In this document: positions 1 through 7,271 of the stretch, one piece after another
Position numbering within the stretch: position 1 is the stretch's first letter
How the letters are laid out: every line of letters starts with the position of its first letter
DNA from: an uncultured Butyricicoccus sp.
GTDB taxonomy: Bacteria > Bacillota > Clostridia > Oscillospirales > Butyricicoccaceae
Length of the DNA: 15,033 nt
Assembly: GCA_900557315.1 (NCBI GenBank)
Contig: USSI01000015.1
Location: 1 to 15,033, forward strand
Reading direction: 5' to 3'
Notes under the pieces: generated by a model
Database searches by the model: none
What the model was told of the DNA's origin: nothing
The model's input: the letters and a program-made list of their open reading frames with translations, nothing else
Made by a program: the position numbers and the translations under genes

Positions 1-1039
1 GGTAGGCAAAGGAGACATGGTCAAAGGTGATGTCGTAGCGATTGGGGCGGAAATCCTCCGTTCCCGTCTGAACCGGCTGTTCCAGAATGGAGCGCATCCG
101 TTCAATCTGCAGCTTGGTGTTGAAGGTAGCGGCGATATTCTGGAGCACCACCCCCAGGGGATCATACAGCCGGGCGGCAGCAAAGAGGAAGCCCAGGAAA
201 TAGAGGAAGGAGAGCTCCCCGGCCAGCAGCATCGCCCCGCCGGTGAGTACCGTAGTGGCAAGCCCCAGGCGCAGGAAGGCCTGGGCGGAGCACACGAACA
301 CGCCGGTAGCCAGCTCGGAGCGGATAGAGCCGCGCTCCATGGCGGCCAGCTTTTGCTCCAAGCCGTCCAGATACCGCTCCTGCCGGTGGCAAGCCTTGAT
401 GTCCCGGATCGTCTCCAGCCCCTCCTGGATGCAGTCGGCCACCGCCCGCTTGTTCAGGATGTTTTTCGTCCCAAAGGCATCCTGGATTTTTTTGGAGCCT
501 GCCGTCAGCGCCACTGCCACAGGGACCACCCAAAGCACTGCCAAGGCCATGCGCCAGTCGTAGGCGAACATGCACACCCCGATCACCAGCGTAGAACCAA
601 TGGAGGCAAACAGCTGGGGCACATAGTGGGAGAACATCTGGTCCAGGCTGGAGCAGTCCGCGATCATGGTGGAGGTCAGGTCGCTGAGATCCCGGTTCCC
701 GAAAAAGGACAGCGGGAGCCTCCGCAGCGTCTCCGCTAAACTCACCCGGCGGTTGGCGCTCTCCCGGTAAGTTGCAATGTAAAGGGAGGCATACTGGAAC
801 CAGTGGAGGACGAACAGCAGGATCAGCACTGCCAGGGAAAAGCCCACATAAATCCGGAACCCGTCCATGGGACTGCCGCCGCCCTCCAGGCAACCCAGAA
901 GATGCTGAACCGTGAACAGTACCGCCCCCACGGGGAACATGAGAGCCAGATTGCACACAAAGCACCAGAGCACGGCCTTGACCAGATCGTCCGCCCCCTT
1001 CTCGCTGAGGGCAAACCAGTGCTGCAGCTTGCTTGTCAT
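1..1039 (-). CDS. ABC exporter half-transporter (membrane domain; ATPase domain cut off by window edge)
   Basis: Starts at ATG 1039 (MTSKLQHWF...) and stays open to the left edge, giving 346 codons with no stop. The visible part is the membrane domain of a type IV (exporter-fold) ABC half-transporter, with hydrophobic helices near residues 22-45, 63-85, 140-160, 165-180 and 250-290. The linker leads into the first strand of the nucleotide-binding domain (ITFDHVSFAY) exactly at the edge. The ATG overlaps the stop of the upstream exporter gene as ATGA, so the two are probably translationally coupled and form a heterodimer. The family exports drugs, lipids or peptides or handles siderophores. 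The substrate cannot be read here. Its ribosome binding site lies inside the upstream gene. Sure of the family, not of the function. Confidence 0.88.
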   Translation of the reverse strand, partial: MTSKLQHWFALSEKGADDLVKAVLWCFVCNLALMFPVGAVLFTVQHLLGCLEGGGSPMDGFRIYVGFSLAVLILLFVLHWFQYASLYIATYRESANRRVSLAETLRRLPLSFFGNRDLSDLTSTMIADCSSLDQMFSHYVPQLFASIGSTLVIGVCMFAYDWRMALAVLWVVPVAVALTAGSKKIQDAFGTKNILNKRAVADCIQEGLETIRDIKACHRQERYLDGLEQKLAAMERGSIRSELATGVFVCSAQAFLRLGLATTVLTGGAMLLAGELSFLYFLGFLFAAARLYDPLGVVLQNIAATFNTKLQIERMRSILEQPVQTGTEDFRPNRYDITFDHVSFAY

Positions 1040-2827
1040 ACCGCTGCCTCCTTTCCAACTTTCCACTGGGTGCTGCGCTGATAGTCCGCCCACATGGCGG
1101 CGTAGACGCCGTTTCTTTCCAGCAGGGCGCTGTGGCTGCCCTGCTCCGCAATCTTTCCCTCGCTGAGGACGATGATGTTGTCCGCGTTCTGCACCGTGGA
1201 CAGCCGGTGGGCAATCATCAGCACCGTCTTGCTGCGGGTCAGCACCTCAAAGGCCTTTTGTATCTGATGCTCGTTCTCCGGGTCAGCAAAGGCGGTGGCC
1301 TCGTCCAGCACCACAATGGGGGCGTCCTTCAAAATGGCCCGGGCCAGGGCGATGCGCTGCTGCTCGCCGCCGGAGAGGTAGACGCCCCTGGCGCCCACCA
1401 CCGTATCTCGTATCCAGCCCCTGGGGCAGCTTTTCCAGAATATCATCGCATTGCGCGGCATGGGCGGCGGAGAGCACTTCCTCCCGGGAGGCGTCCGGCC
1501 GGGCCGCCCGGATGTTTTCCAGCAAACTCTCCTTGAACAGCCGGGTATCCTGGAACACAAATGCCACCTGCCCCATGAGGGCGGCGCTGCCCAGCTCCCG
1601 CACGTCCGCGCCGCCCACAGTGACGCTGCCGCTGTCCACATCCCAGAACCGCGGGATCAGGCTGGCTGCGGTGGTCTTGCCCCCGCCGGAGGGCCCCACA
1701 AGGGCCACCACCTGACCGGGACGGACGGTGAAACTCACATCCTCCAGCGCGGGCCGGTCAGCGCCGGGGTAGGTGAAGGTCACATGGTCAAAGGCCACGG
1801 CGGCATTGACCGGCCTCTTTTGAACCTCCGGCTCCTGCATGGGCTGCTGGCGCAATATCTCGTCCAGCCGGCCGATGGCCTCGTCGGCCTCCATCACCGC
1901 CTCGCTCATATACATGATGCGGTTAATCATCTGGCCGCAGGCAGGGGCGAACAGGGTATAGAAGATAAAGTTCACCAGCACAGCCCGCACATCCCCGCCG
2001 GAGGCGATCAGCAGCGCTGCCGGGACCAGCAGAGCAAAGGCCCCGTTGATAAAAGTGAGGAAACAGGTCTGGCCCGTCCGGCAGCTCATGGCGTACTGGC
2101 TGGCCAGATCACTGTAATCCTTGATGGCGGCGTAGAAGGCCTTGAAGGAGTACACCGTCTGCTGGAACATCTTCACCACCGGGATGCCCCGGACATACTC
2201 CACCGCCTCGCCGCTCATACGCTCGATCTCCTGCTGGTAGCGGTGGAAGAAGCCGGCGTTCTTGCCGCCCATCATCAGGCACATGGAAAGAAGCGCCAAT
2301 CCCATGGTCAGCAGGCACAAAAGACCCATCCGCCAGTCAAAAAGGAACAGCATGACGATAGCGGCGATGGGTGTTACCACCGTGCCCGCCAAGTCGGGCA
2401 GCTTGTGGGCCAGCAGGTCTTCGGTCAAGCCGGCGTTGTCATCAATGAGCTTGCGCAGCCGGCCCGACTGGTTCCCGATGAAAAAGCCCAGGGGGAGTTT
2501 CAGCACATGGGACATGGCCGAGCGCCGGATGTTCCTGGCCGTGCGGAAGGCGGCGATGTGGGTGGACATGAGGGCGGCGAAATACAGGGCGATGCTGCCA
2601 ATGGCGAACCACACCGCCATCCATCCCCAGCGGCCCAGTCCTTCCGCCCCGTCCAGGCTGGGCCAGGCCTCCAGGACGCTCCTGGCCACCAGCCACACGC
2701 ACAGGTATGGCACCAGCCCCAGCACCGCCGACAGGGCGGACAGGATGCAGCCCAGAATGGTCAGGGCCTTGTGCCTGCCCGCGTAGTACAGGATGCGGGC
2801 AAGGCTGCCCGTTTTCTTTTGGTTCAA
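1036..2827 (-). pseudogene. ABC exporter half-transporter, frameshifted by a 7-bp tandem duplication
   Basis: Starts at TTG 2827, six bases after the strong site AAGGAGGG. Six-helix membrane domain over about residues 15-310, then a nucleotide-binding domain with Walker A GPSGGGKTT near residue 378 and a Q-loop at VFQDTRLF. After LPQGLDT the frame breaks. This frame runs out-of-register to a stop at 1283 (514 residues), without signature or Walker B. The rest lies in another frame: VVGARGVYLSGGEQQR, IVVLDEAT, H-loop AHRLS, ending in TGA at 1036. Removing the extra 7 bases at 1402-1415 restores one 594-residue protein, a normal length for the family. The final TGA overlaps the ATG of the next exporter gene. 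Either a real inactivating mutation or a sequencing or assembly artefact. Probable partner of the next gene, controlled by the TetR gene upstream. Confidence 0.85.
1402..1415. repeat. 7-bp tandem duplication causing the exporter frameshift
   Basis: CGTATCT followed directly by CGTATCC. On the coding strand this reads GATACGAGATACGG, where the family expects one GATACG (Asp-Thr) followed by Val-Val-Gly. One unit is extra, which shifts the frame. Confidence 0.85.
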
Positions 2828-2849
2828 GGTGATCCCTCCTTATTCGGTA

Positions 2850-2865
2850 GTTAGCCATTGCTAAC
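2850..2865. promoter_or_regulatory. Inverted repeat between tetR and the exporter genes
   Basis: Perfect 6-bp arms GTTAGC and GCTAAC with a 4-base centre, in the 59-bp gap between the regulator stop and the exporter ribosome binding site. It shares GTTA/TAAC words with the operators in front of tetR, so it could be a second regulator site or an mRNA hairpin. Too short, and without a T-run, for a terminator. Confidence 0.4.
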
Positions 2866-2886
2866 ATATATCCAAAAAAGCAGGGG

Positions 2887-3504
2887 TCAAGCCCCCATCA
2901 ATTTCAGCCGTCCGGCGGTATAGAAGTCCCGGAGCTGGTCCACATCCCGCAGCGCCTGATCCCGCGGCATATCGTGGACCACGATCTCAAAGATGCCATT
3001 GAACATCCCGCTGGCGATGATATGGCACAGGGATTTGTCCAGCACCGGGATGTCCCGGCCCAGGCGGCGGAGCACCTCCATGTACTGCAGGGTGTACTCC
3101 ACCTCGACCTCCACCATGTTGTGGACGAAGTGCTCATAGCTGGTGCCCTCCGCCCGGCACAGGAGCAGCTTTACCGGCTCCCGGTGGGCGCAGATATAGT
3201 CCACCATCCAGTGGACACAGCTGCTGGACTCCACCCCCATATGGTCGGGCTGCTGCTCCTCGGGCAGCTCGGCAAAGGAGGTCTGCGCCTCCATGAACTT
3301 CCCCATGAGGGCGGCGGCATGAGGCTCTACGATAGAGGCGAACAGGGCCTCCTTGCTGGAGAAATAGCCGTAGAACGCCCCGGTGGTCACCCCGGCGTTC
3401 TTCACGATCTGCCGCAGGGAGGCCCCCAGAAAGCCCTTATCCAGAAATTCAGCCATTGCGGCCTCCTGTATCTTCTCCAGGGTGGCGGTTAACTTCTCTT
3501 CCAT
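2887..3504 (-). CDS. TetR-family transcriptional regulator
   Basis: 205 residues from ATG 3504, seven bases after AAGGAGG. The N-terminal 60 residues are a TetR DNA-binding domain: helix-turn-helix around SLRQIVKNAGVTTGAFYGYFSSKEAL (split here as SLRQIVKNAGVTTGAF at about 29-44 and YGYFSSKEAL at 45-54), with the typical YxYFxSKEAL ending. The C-terminal ligand domain (about 65-205) is all-helical and specific to this protein. It lies 59 bp upstream of the two exporter genes in the same direction, so it most likely represses its own transcript and theirs until a ligand binds. Tandem TAAC-n3-GTTA operators sit on its promoter, which supports autoregulation. The inducer is unknown. Confidence 0.92.
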   Translation of the reverse strand: MEEKLTATLEKIQEAAMAEFLDKGFLGASLRQIVKNAGVTTGAFYGYFSSKEALFASIVEPHAAALMGKFMEAQTSFAELPEEQQPDHMGVESSSCVHWMVDYICAHREPVKLLLCRAEGTSYEHFVHNMVEVEVEYTLQYMEVLRRLGRDIPVLDKSLCHIIASGMFNGIFEIVVHDMPRDQALRDVDQLRDFYTAGRLKLMGA

Positions 3505-3519
3505 CTGTACGCCTCCTTG

Positions 3520-3543
3520 TAACAGCGTTATATAACACCGTTA
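3520..3543. promoter_or_regulatory. Tandem palindromic operators in front of tetR
   Basis: TAAC-AGC-GTTA (3520-3530) and TAAC-ACC-GTTA (3533-3543), centres 13 bp apart. Their inner halves form the perfect palindrome GTTATATAAC (3527-3536). The pair begins at the -10 box of the tetR promoter and covers the likely transcription start, as expected for a self-repressing TetR protein. Binding is inferred. Confidence 0.7.
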
Positions 3544-3571
3544 TAATACCTCTGCCTGATCCAAATGTCAA
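3543..3571 (-). promoter_or_regulatory. Sigma-A-type promoter of tetR (and probably the exporter genes)
   Basis: On the minus strand TTGACA (3571-3566), a 17-base spacer and TATTAT (3548-3543). The -10 box abuts the tandem operators. Confidence 0.75.
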
Positions 3572-3634
3572 GATGGTTCATTCAAATTCTTCCTGACACC
3601 GGCTTTTCCAGAAAGGCGTGCCCGGCTACACCGA

Positions 3635-3663
3635 TTGACAAAACGGGTTCCCCTGCATATAAT
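3635..3663 (+). promoter_or_regulatory. Sigma-A-type promoter of csoR
   Basis: Consensus TTGACA (3635-3640), 17-base spacer, consensus TATAAT (3658-3663). The start point would fall in the operator at 3669-3686. Confidence 0.8.
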
Positions 3664-3668
3664 TTACT

Positions 3669-3686
3669 CATACCCCTAATGGTATG
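3669..3686. promoter_or_regulatory. CsoR-like operator in front of csoR
   Basis: CATACC-CCTAAT-GGTATG: perfect 6-bp arms around a 6-base centre, just downstream of the -10 box. It has the same ATACCCC...GGTAT layout as the site at 4046-4063 and resembles known CsoR sites (C/G-tracts flanked by AT). Indicates autoregulation. Confidence 0.72.
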
Positions 3687-3698
3687 GAGGGAATGACT

Positions 3699-3974
3699 GT
3701 GAGACAATGTATGGATGCGGACAACCTGCACCGCAGGCTGAAGAAAATTATCGGACAGGTGCAGGCCATTGATCGGATGATTGACGAGGACATCCCCTGC
3801 GAGGATATTCTGGCCCAGATCAATGCGGCCAAGTCCGCCCTCCACGGGTGCGGCAAGGTGGTCCTGGAGGGCCATATCCAGCACTGCGTCCGGGACGGCA
3901 TCCAGCACGGGGATGCGGACAAGACCATCGAGAGTTTCACCAAGGCGGTGGAACGGTTCTCCAACATGACTTGA
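3699..3974 (+). CDS. csoR: CsoR-family metal-sensing repressor
   Basis: 91 residues if started at GTG 3699, seven bases after GGAGGG. ATGs at 3684 and 3693 are less likely: the first lies inside the operator and the second is one base from the ribosome binding site. The protein then begins MRQCMDADNLHRRLKKIIGQ, the usual all-helical CsoR start. The metal-binding Cys-His-Cys set is present: Cys34 (DIPCEDIL), His59 and Cys63 (GHIQHC), which in characterised CsoR proteins binds Cu(I). The family represses metal exporters and releases DNA on metal binding. It is followed by its own terminator and then by a metal ATPase gene with matching operators, so this is its likely target. Other CsoR relatives sense Ni/Co or persulfide, so copper is likely but not proven. 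Confidence 0.9.
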   Translation: MRQCMDADNLHRRLKKIIGQVQAIDRMIDEDIPCEDILAQINAAKSALHGCGKVVLEGHIQHCVRDGIQHGDADKTIESFTKAVERFSNMT

Positions 3975-3982
3975 TACGACGA

Positions 3983-4010
3983 AAAGGCAGCCTGGCGGGC
4001 TGCCTTTCTT
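3983..4010 (+). terminator. Intrinsic terminator after csoR
   Basis: Perfect 10-bp stem AAAGGCAGCC / GGCTGCCTTT with a 5-base loop, followed by TTTCTT, nine bases after the csoR stop. It separates csoR from the ATPase gene, which has its own promoter directly behind. Confidence 0.85.
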
Positions 4011-4011
4011 C

Positions 4012-4040
4012 TTGACATATTATACCCCCATGGGTATAAT
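4012..4040 (+). promoter_or_regulatory. Consensus sigma-A promoter of the metal ATPase gene
   Basis: TTGACA (4012-4017), 17-base spacer, TATAAT (4035-4040): a full match to consensus, so strong when unrepressed. The spacer and -10 box lie inside the palindrome 4017-4042. Confidence 0.88.
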
Positions 4041-4042
4041 AT
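4017..4042. promoter_or_regulatory. CsoR-like operator overlapping the ATPase promoter
   Basis: Perfect 11-bp arms ATATTATACCC and GGGTATAATAT around CCAT. It spans the end of the -35 box to just past the -10 box, so a bound repressor would block RNA polymerase. The core is ATACCCCCATGGGTAT. Confidence 0.8.
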
Positions 4043-4045
4043 ACC

Positions 4046-4063
4046 TATACCCCATACGGTATA
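4046..4063. promoter_or_regulatory. Second CsoR-like operator in front of the ATPase gene
   Basis: TATACC-CCATAC-GGTATA, 6-bp arms and a 6-base centre, covering the likely transcript start. Same layout as the csoR operator. It ends just before the ribosome binding site AAAGGAGGGG (4063-4072). Confidence 0.7.
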
Positions 4064-4078
4064 AAGGAGGGGCATGTT

Positions 4079-5953
4079 ATGAAATCACTCATGGAAAAAC
4101 TGGAGCATCTGCTGGAGCTGGGCGGCACCAAAAAGGATATTACGCTGCTGGCCATCTCCGGGATTGCCGTGCTGCTGAGCCTGTTCGGCGTCCGGCCGTT
4201 TCCCTTTGACATGGCGTGGATTGCCGTTATCCTGTGCGGCATCCCAATCATTCTGGAGGCTGTCATCGGCCTGGTCACCGCCTTCGACATCAAGGCGGAC
4301 GTGCTGGTGTCCCTGGCTCTGATCGCCTCGGTGGCCATCGGGGAGGACTTTGCCGCCGGCGAGGTGGCTTTCATCATGCAGCTGGGCGGCCTGTTGGAGG
4401 AGCTGACCGTAGCCCGGGCCCGGGCAGGCATCGAAAAGCTGGTGCATCTGACACCCCAGACCGCCCGGGTGCTGCGGGACGGACAGGAAAGCATCATCCC
4501 CGCCGAGCAGGTGCAGGTGGGCGACGTGCTCCGCGTCCTGCCCGGGGAAGGCGTGCCGGTGGACGGCGTCATCGTCTCCGGGCAGACCTCCATCAATCAG
4601 GCCGTGATGACCGGGGAATCCCTCCCCGTGGATAAAACCGTGGGGGACGAAGTCTCCAGCGGAACCGTGAACCAGTTTGGGGCCTTTGAGATGCGTGCCT
4701 CCAAGGTAGGGGAGGACAGCTCCATCCAGCGGATGATCCGGCTGGTCCAGTCCGCCGACGCGGGTAAGGCCAAGATCGTGGGCATCGCTGACCGCTGGGC
4801 TACCTGGATCGTGGTCATCGCCCTCAGTGCGGCAGCCCTCACCTGGCTTATCACCGGGGAGATTATCCGGGCTGTGACCATCCTGGTGGTGTTCTGCCCC
4901 TGCGCTTTGGTGCTTGCCACCCCCACCGCCATTATGGCGGCTATCGGCAACGCCACGAAGCACGGCTTCCTGGTGCGGGAAGGGGACGCCCTGGAGCGGC
5001 TGTCCGAGGTGAAAGTCATTGCCTTTGACAAAACCGGCACCCTGACCTACGGCACGCCGGAGGTGGTGGAAGCCGCCAGCGTAACGGATACCTGCGCCAG
5101 AGAGCAGCTCTACCGGCTGGCCGCCTCTGCAGAGCAGCTGTCGGAGCACCCGCTGGGCAGGGCGATTGTGCGCTGCTGCAAAAAAGAGCTGGGCGGGGAA
5201 CTCGCCCCGGCCGATGACTTTCACATGCTCCCCGGCCGGGGGGTGCGTGCCCGGGTGGAGGGGAAGCAGATCCTGGCTGGCAACCCGGAACTGCTCAATG
5301 AGCACGGCGTCTCCATGACGCCTCCTCCTGCGGCGGAAGATGCCGTCCGGAAGGGCTGCACCGTGACGTATCTGGCGGTGGACGGGGTGTTTGCGGGCTA
5401 TATTGTCCTATCCGACACCCTGCGGGAGGAGAGCGCGGATATGATAGGCTCCCTCAATGGCCTCGGGGTGCAGCCGGTTTTGCTCACCGGTGACCACGAA
5501 AACGCTGCCAGGACCATCGCCGGGCAACTTCACATCGGGGCGGTACAGGCCAACTGCCTGCCGGAGGACAAGCTGAAGGCCATCGACCAGTACCAGGCCT
5601 CCGGCCAGCCGGTGTGTATGATCGGCGACGGCATCAACGACGCCCCTGCCCTGAAACGGGCCGGGGTGGGTATCGCTATGGGCGGCGTGGGCAGCGACAT
5701 CGCCGTAGACGCGGCGGACATCGCCCTGGTGGACGACGAGGTGAAGGAGCTGCCCCACCTGATCGCCCTGTCAAAGCGGATGATGGCCACCATCAAATGC
5801 AACATGACCTTCTCCATGATGTTGAACTTCATCGCCATCGTCCTGGCGATCAATGGAACGCTGAACCCTGTTGTAGGCGCCCTGGTACATAACGCCGGCT
5901 CCGTACTAGTCATCACCTGTTCCGCCTTCCTGCTGAAGTGGAAGAAAGCATGA
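4079..5953 (+). CDS. P1B-type heavy-metal-transporting ATPase lacking an N-terminal HMA domain
   Basis: 624 residues from ATG 4079, six bases after AAAGGAGGGG. All P-type marks are present: actuator TGES (178-181), membrane metal site CPC (273-275), phosphorylated Asp317 in DKTGTLT, the P1B-specific His-Pro (SEHPLG, His357) and hinge GDGINDAP (about 516-523). These make it a membrane pump that expels heavy-metal ions using ATP. It starts almost directly with a membrane helix (about 21-38), so the 70-residue HMA metal-binding domains usual in CopA are absent and the protein is shorter than CopA (about 800). The last helix carries HNAGS (His604-Asn605), neither the Met/Ser set of Cu(I) pumps nor the Asp-Gly of Zn/Cd pumps. 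The CsoR neighbour and operators suggest copper; the helix leaves the metal open. Confidence 0.9.
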   Translation: MKSLMEKLEHLLELGGTKKDITLLAISGIAVLLSLFGVRPFPFDMAWIAVILCGIPIILEAVIGLVTAFDIKADVLVSLALIASVAIGEDFAAGEVAFIMQLGGLLEELTVARARAGIEKLVHLTPQTARVLRDGQESIIPAEQVQVGDVLRVLPGEGVPVDGVIVSGQTSINQAVMTGESLPVDKTVGDEVSSGTVNQFGAFEMRASKVGEDSSIQRMIRLVQSADAGKAKIVGIADRWATWIVVIALSAAALTWLITGEIIRAVTILVVFCPCALVLATPTAIMAAIGNATKHGFLVREGDALERLSEVKVIAFDKTGTLTYGTPEVVEAASVTDTCAREQLYRLAASAEQLSEHPLGRAIVRCCKKELGGELAPADDFHMLPGRGVRARVEGKQILAGNPELLNEHGVSMTPPPAAEDAVRKGCTVTYLAVDGVFAGYIVLSDTLREESADMIGSLNGLGVQPVLLTGDHENAARTIAGQLHIGAVQANCLPEDKLKAIDQYQASGQPVCMIGDGINDAPALKRAGVGIAMGGVGSDIAVDAADIALVDDEVKELPHLIALSKRMMATIKCNMTFSMMLNFIAIVLAINGTLNPVVGALVHNAGSVLVITCSAFLLKWKKA

Positions 5954-6052
5954 TACGTTTGCTGCCATGAATCTCAAGACGCCGGCTAAATGGCTGGCAA
6001 TGGGGAAGCCTTCTCCCTTCACGCTTTTCTTTCTTTGGCCCGTATATAACTC

Positions 6053-6088
6053 GAAACCTGGTCTGCTCCTTTGCATAGACCGGGTTTC
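6053..6088. terminator. Hairpin, probable terminator after the metal ATPase gene
   Basis: 12-bp stem (GAAACCTGGTCT with AGACCGGGTTTC, one G-U pair), 12-base loop, followed on the plus strand by a weak T-rich TTTCTC. It lies 100 bp after the ATPase stop, between convergent genes. Confidence 0.5.
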
Positions 6089-6099
6089 TCGACAGTTTC

Positions 6100-6130
6100 A
6101 GCGGGCTGTCCCTTACGGACAGCCCGCTTT
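6100..6130. terminator. Hairpin between sigF and the metal ATPase gene, possibly bidirectional
   Basis: Perfect 12-bp GC-rich stem AGCGGGCTGTCC / GGACAGCCCGCT with loop CTTAC, directly next to the sigF stop. The plus side continues TTTATT. The minus side has no T-run, so termination of the spoIIA transcript here is less certain. Confidence 0.6.
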
Positions 6131-6836
6131 ATTCGATCAGTTTTTCCCGCAGCGCCTGGATCGCGCGCTTTTCAATGCGCGAAACCTGCACCTGCGACAC
6201 GCCGATGATTTTGGACACCTGCTGCTGGGTCAGGTCTCGCGAAAAGCGGAGCGCAAGCACCTGCCGGTCGCGCTCGGGCAGGCTGCGCACCGCCTCGCCC
6301 AGCGACAGATACAGGCAGGTGCGCTCCTCCATGCCCTCGTCGCCCACAAGGTCGCCCAGCCGCCCGCCGCCGGACAGCTCGCGTTCGAACGAGTCCACCG
6401 CCACATCCGCCTGCTCGCACGCGGCAACCTCTTCCACGGTCAGCCCCGCCGCTTCCGCCAGTTCGGATACGGTGGGCGAGCGTCCGGTTTTGCTCTCGAG
6501 TTCGCTCTGCATACGCCGCAGTTTGACCGACCGCTCCTTGACCGCGCGGCTGACCTTGACCGCGCCGTCGTCCCGCAGGAACCGCCGGATTTCGCCCGCG
6601 ATTTTGGGCACCGCATAGGTGGAAAACTCGTTGCCGAGCGATGGGTCAAACCCGCGCACCGCCTTGATAAAGCCCACGCAGGCCAGCTGGTACAGGTCGT
6701 CCGGCTCCGCGCCGCGGCCGTAGTACCGCCGCGCGATCGACCAGATCAGGCCGCTGTTTTGCTCGATCAGCTGCGCCTCCGCACTGCGGTCGCCCGCAGC
6801 CGCCCGCCCAAGCAGCGCGCGCATATCGCTCGTCAC
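6129..6836 (-). CDS. sigF: Sporulation sigma factor F (forespore)
   Basis: 235 residues from GTG 6836. The GTG overlaps the spoIIAB stop as GTGA, with AAGGAG eight bases ahead. Sigma-70 family, SigF/B/G type: region 2 around DDLYQLACVGFIKAVRGFDP and FSTYAVPKIAGEIRRFLRDD (about 45-90), region 3 near 117-150, region 4 helix-turn-helix at LTQQQVSKIIGVSQVQVSRI (about 203-222). SigF is the first compartment-specific sigma factor of the forespore. It is held inactive by SpoIIAB until SpoIIAA is dephosphorylated after asymmetric division. Third gene of the spoIIA operon, also called spoIIAC. Confidence 0.96.
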   Translation of the reverse strand: MTSDMRALLGRAAAGDRSAEAQLIEQNSGLIWSIARRYYGRGAEPDDLYQLACVGFIKAVRGFDPSLGNEFSTYAVPKIAGEIRRFLRDDGAVKVSRAVKERSVKLRRMQSELESKTGRSPTVSELAEAAGLTVEEVAACEQADVAVDSFERELSGGGRLGDLVGDEGMEERTCLYLSLGEAVRSLPERDRQVLALRFSRDLTQQQVSKIIGVSQVQVSRIEKRAIQALREKLIE

Positions 6837-7270
6837 GGCTCCCGCTCCTTAAGTACCTTGAACATGGTGACGACCGTGCCTTTGCCCGGCGTCGAGCGCA
6901 CGCGCATTTTGTCGGTAAAGGTTTCCATGATGGTGAAACCCATGCCGCTGCGCGTGTCGTCGCCGGTGGTAAACATGGGCTGGCGCGCCTGCTCGACGTT
7001 CTCGATGCCGCGTCCCGTGTCCTTCACTTTCAGTTCCAGCATCCGCCCCTCAAACAGGCGCACGGTGACCGTGATAAAGCCGCTTTTGTCCGCATAGCCG
7101 TGCACGATCGCGTTCGTGACCGCCTCGCTCACCACGGTTTTGACGTCGCCCAGCTCCTCCATCGTCGGGTCCAGCTGCGCCACAAATGCGCCCACCGACT
7201 GGCGTGCAAACGCCTCGTTGACCGAGCGGCTTTCAAACTTCAAACTCATTTTATTGATAACAGCGCGCAC
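6833..7270 (-). CDS. spoIIAB: Anti-sigma F factor, serine kinase
   Basis: 145 residues from GTG 7270, which follows GGGGGAG and lies one base after the spoIIAA stop. An ATG at 7249 aligns with an internal Met of known SpoIIAB proteins but has no ribosome binding site. GHKL/Bergerat ATP-binding fold: SEAVTNAIVHGY (48-59, Glu49 as base, Asn53 for Mg), DTGRGI (84-89) and SGMGFTIME for the ATP lid. It binds and inhibits SigF and phosphorylates SpoIIAA on serine. The segment QLDPTMEEL...KTVVSEAVTNAI closely follows the Bacillus protein. It overlaps sigF by four bases, consistent with balanced production of the two partners. Confidence 0.95.
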   Translation of the reverse strand: MRAVINKMSLKFESRSVNEAFARQSVGAFVAQLDPTMEELGDVKTVVSEAVTNAIVHGYADKSGFITVTVRLFEGRMLELKVKDTGRGIENVEQARQPMFTTGDDTRSGMGFTIMETFTDKMRVRSTPGKGTVVTMFKVLKEREP

Positions 7271-7271
7271 C

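Noticed and set aside
162..1214. Long open frames overlapping the exporter genes on both strands (for example 162-1214 minus and 1451-2854 plus)
   Set aside because: They lie over genes with clear domains in another frame. High GC content keeps shadow frames open; none has recognisable motifs.
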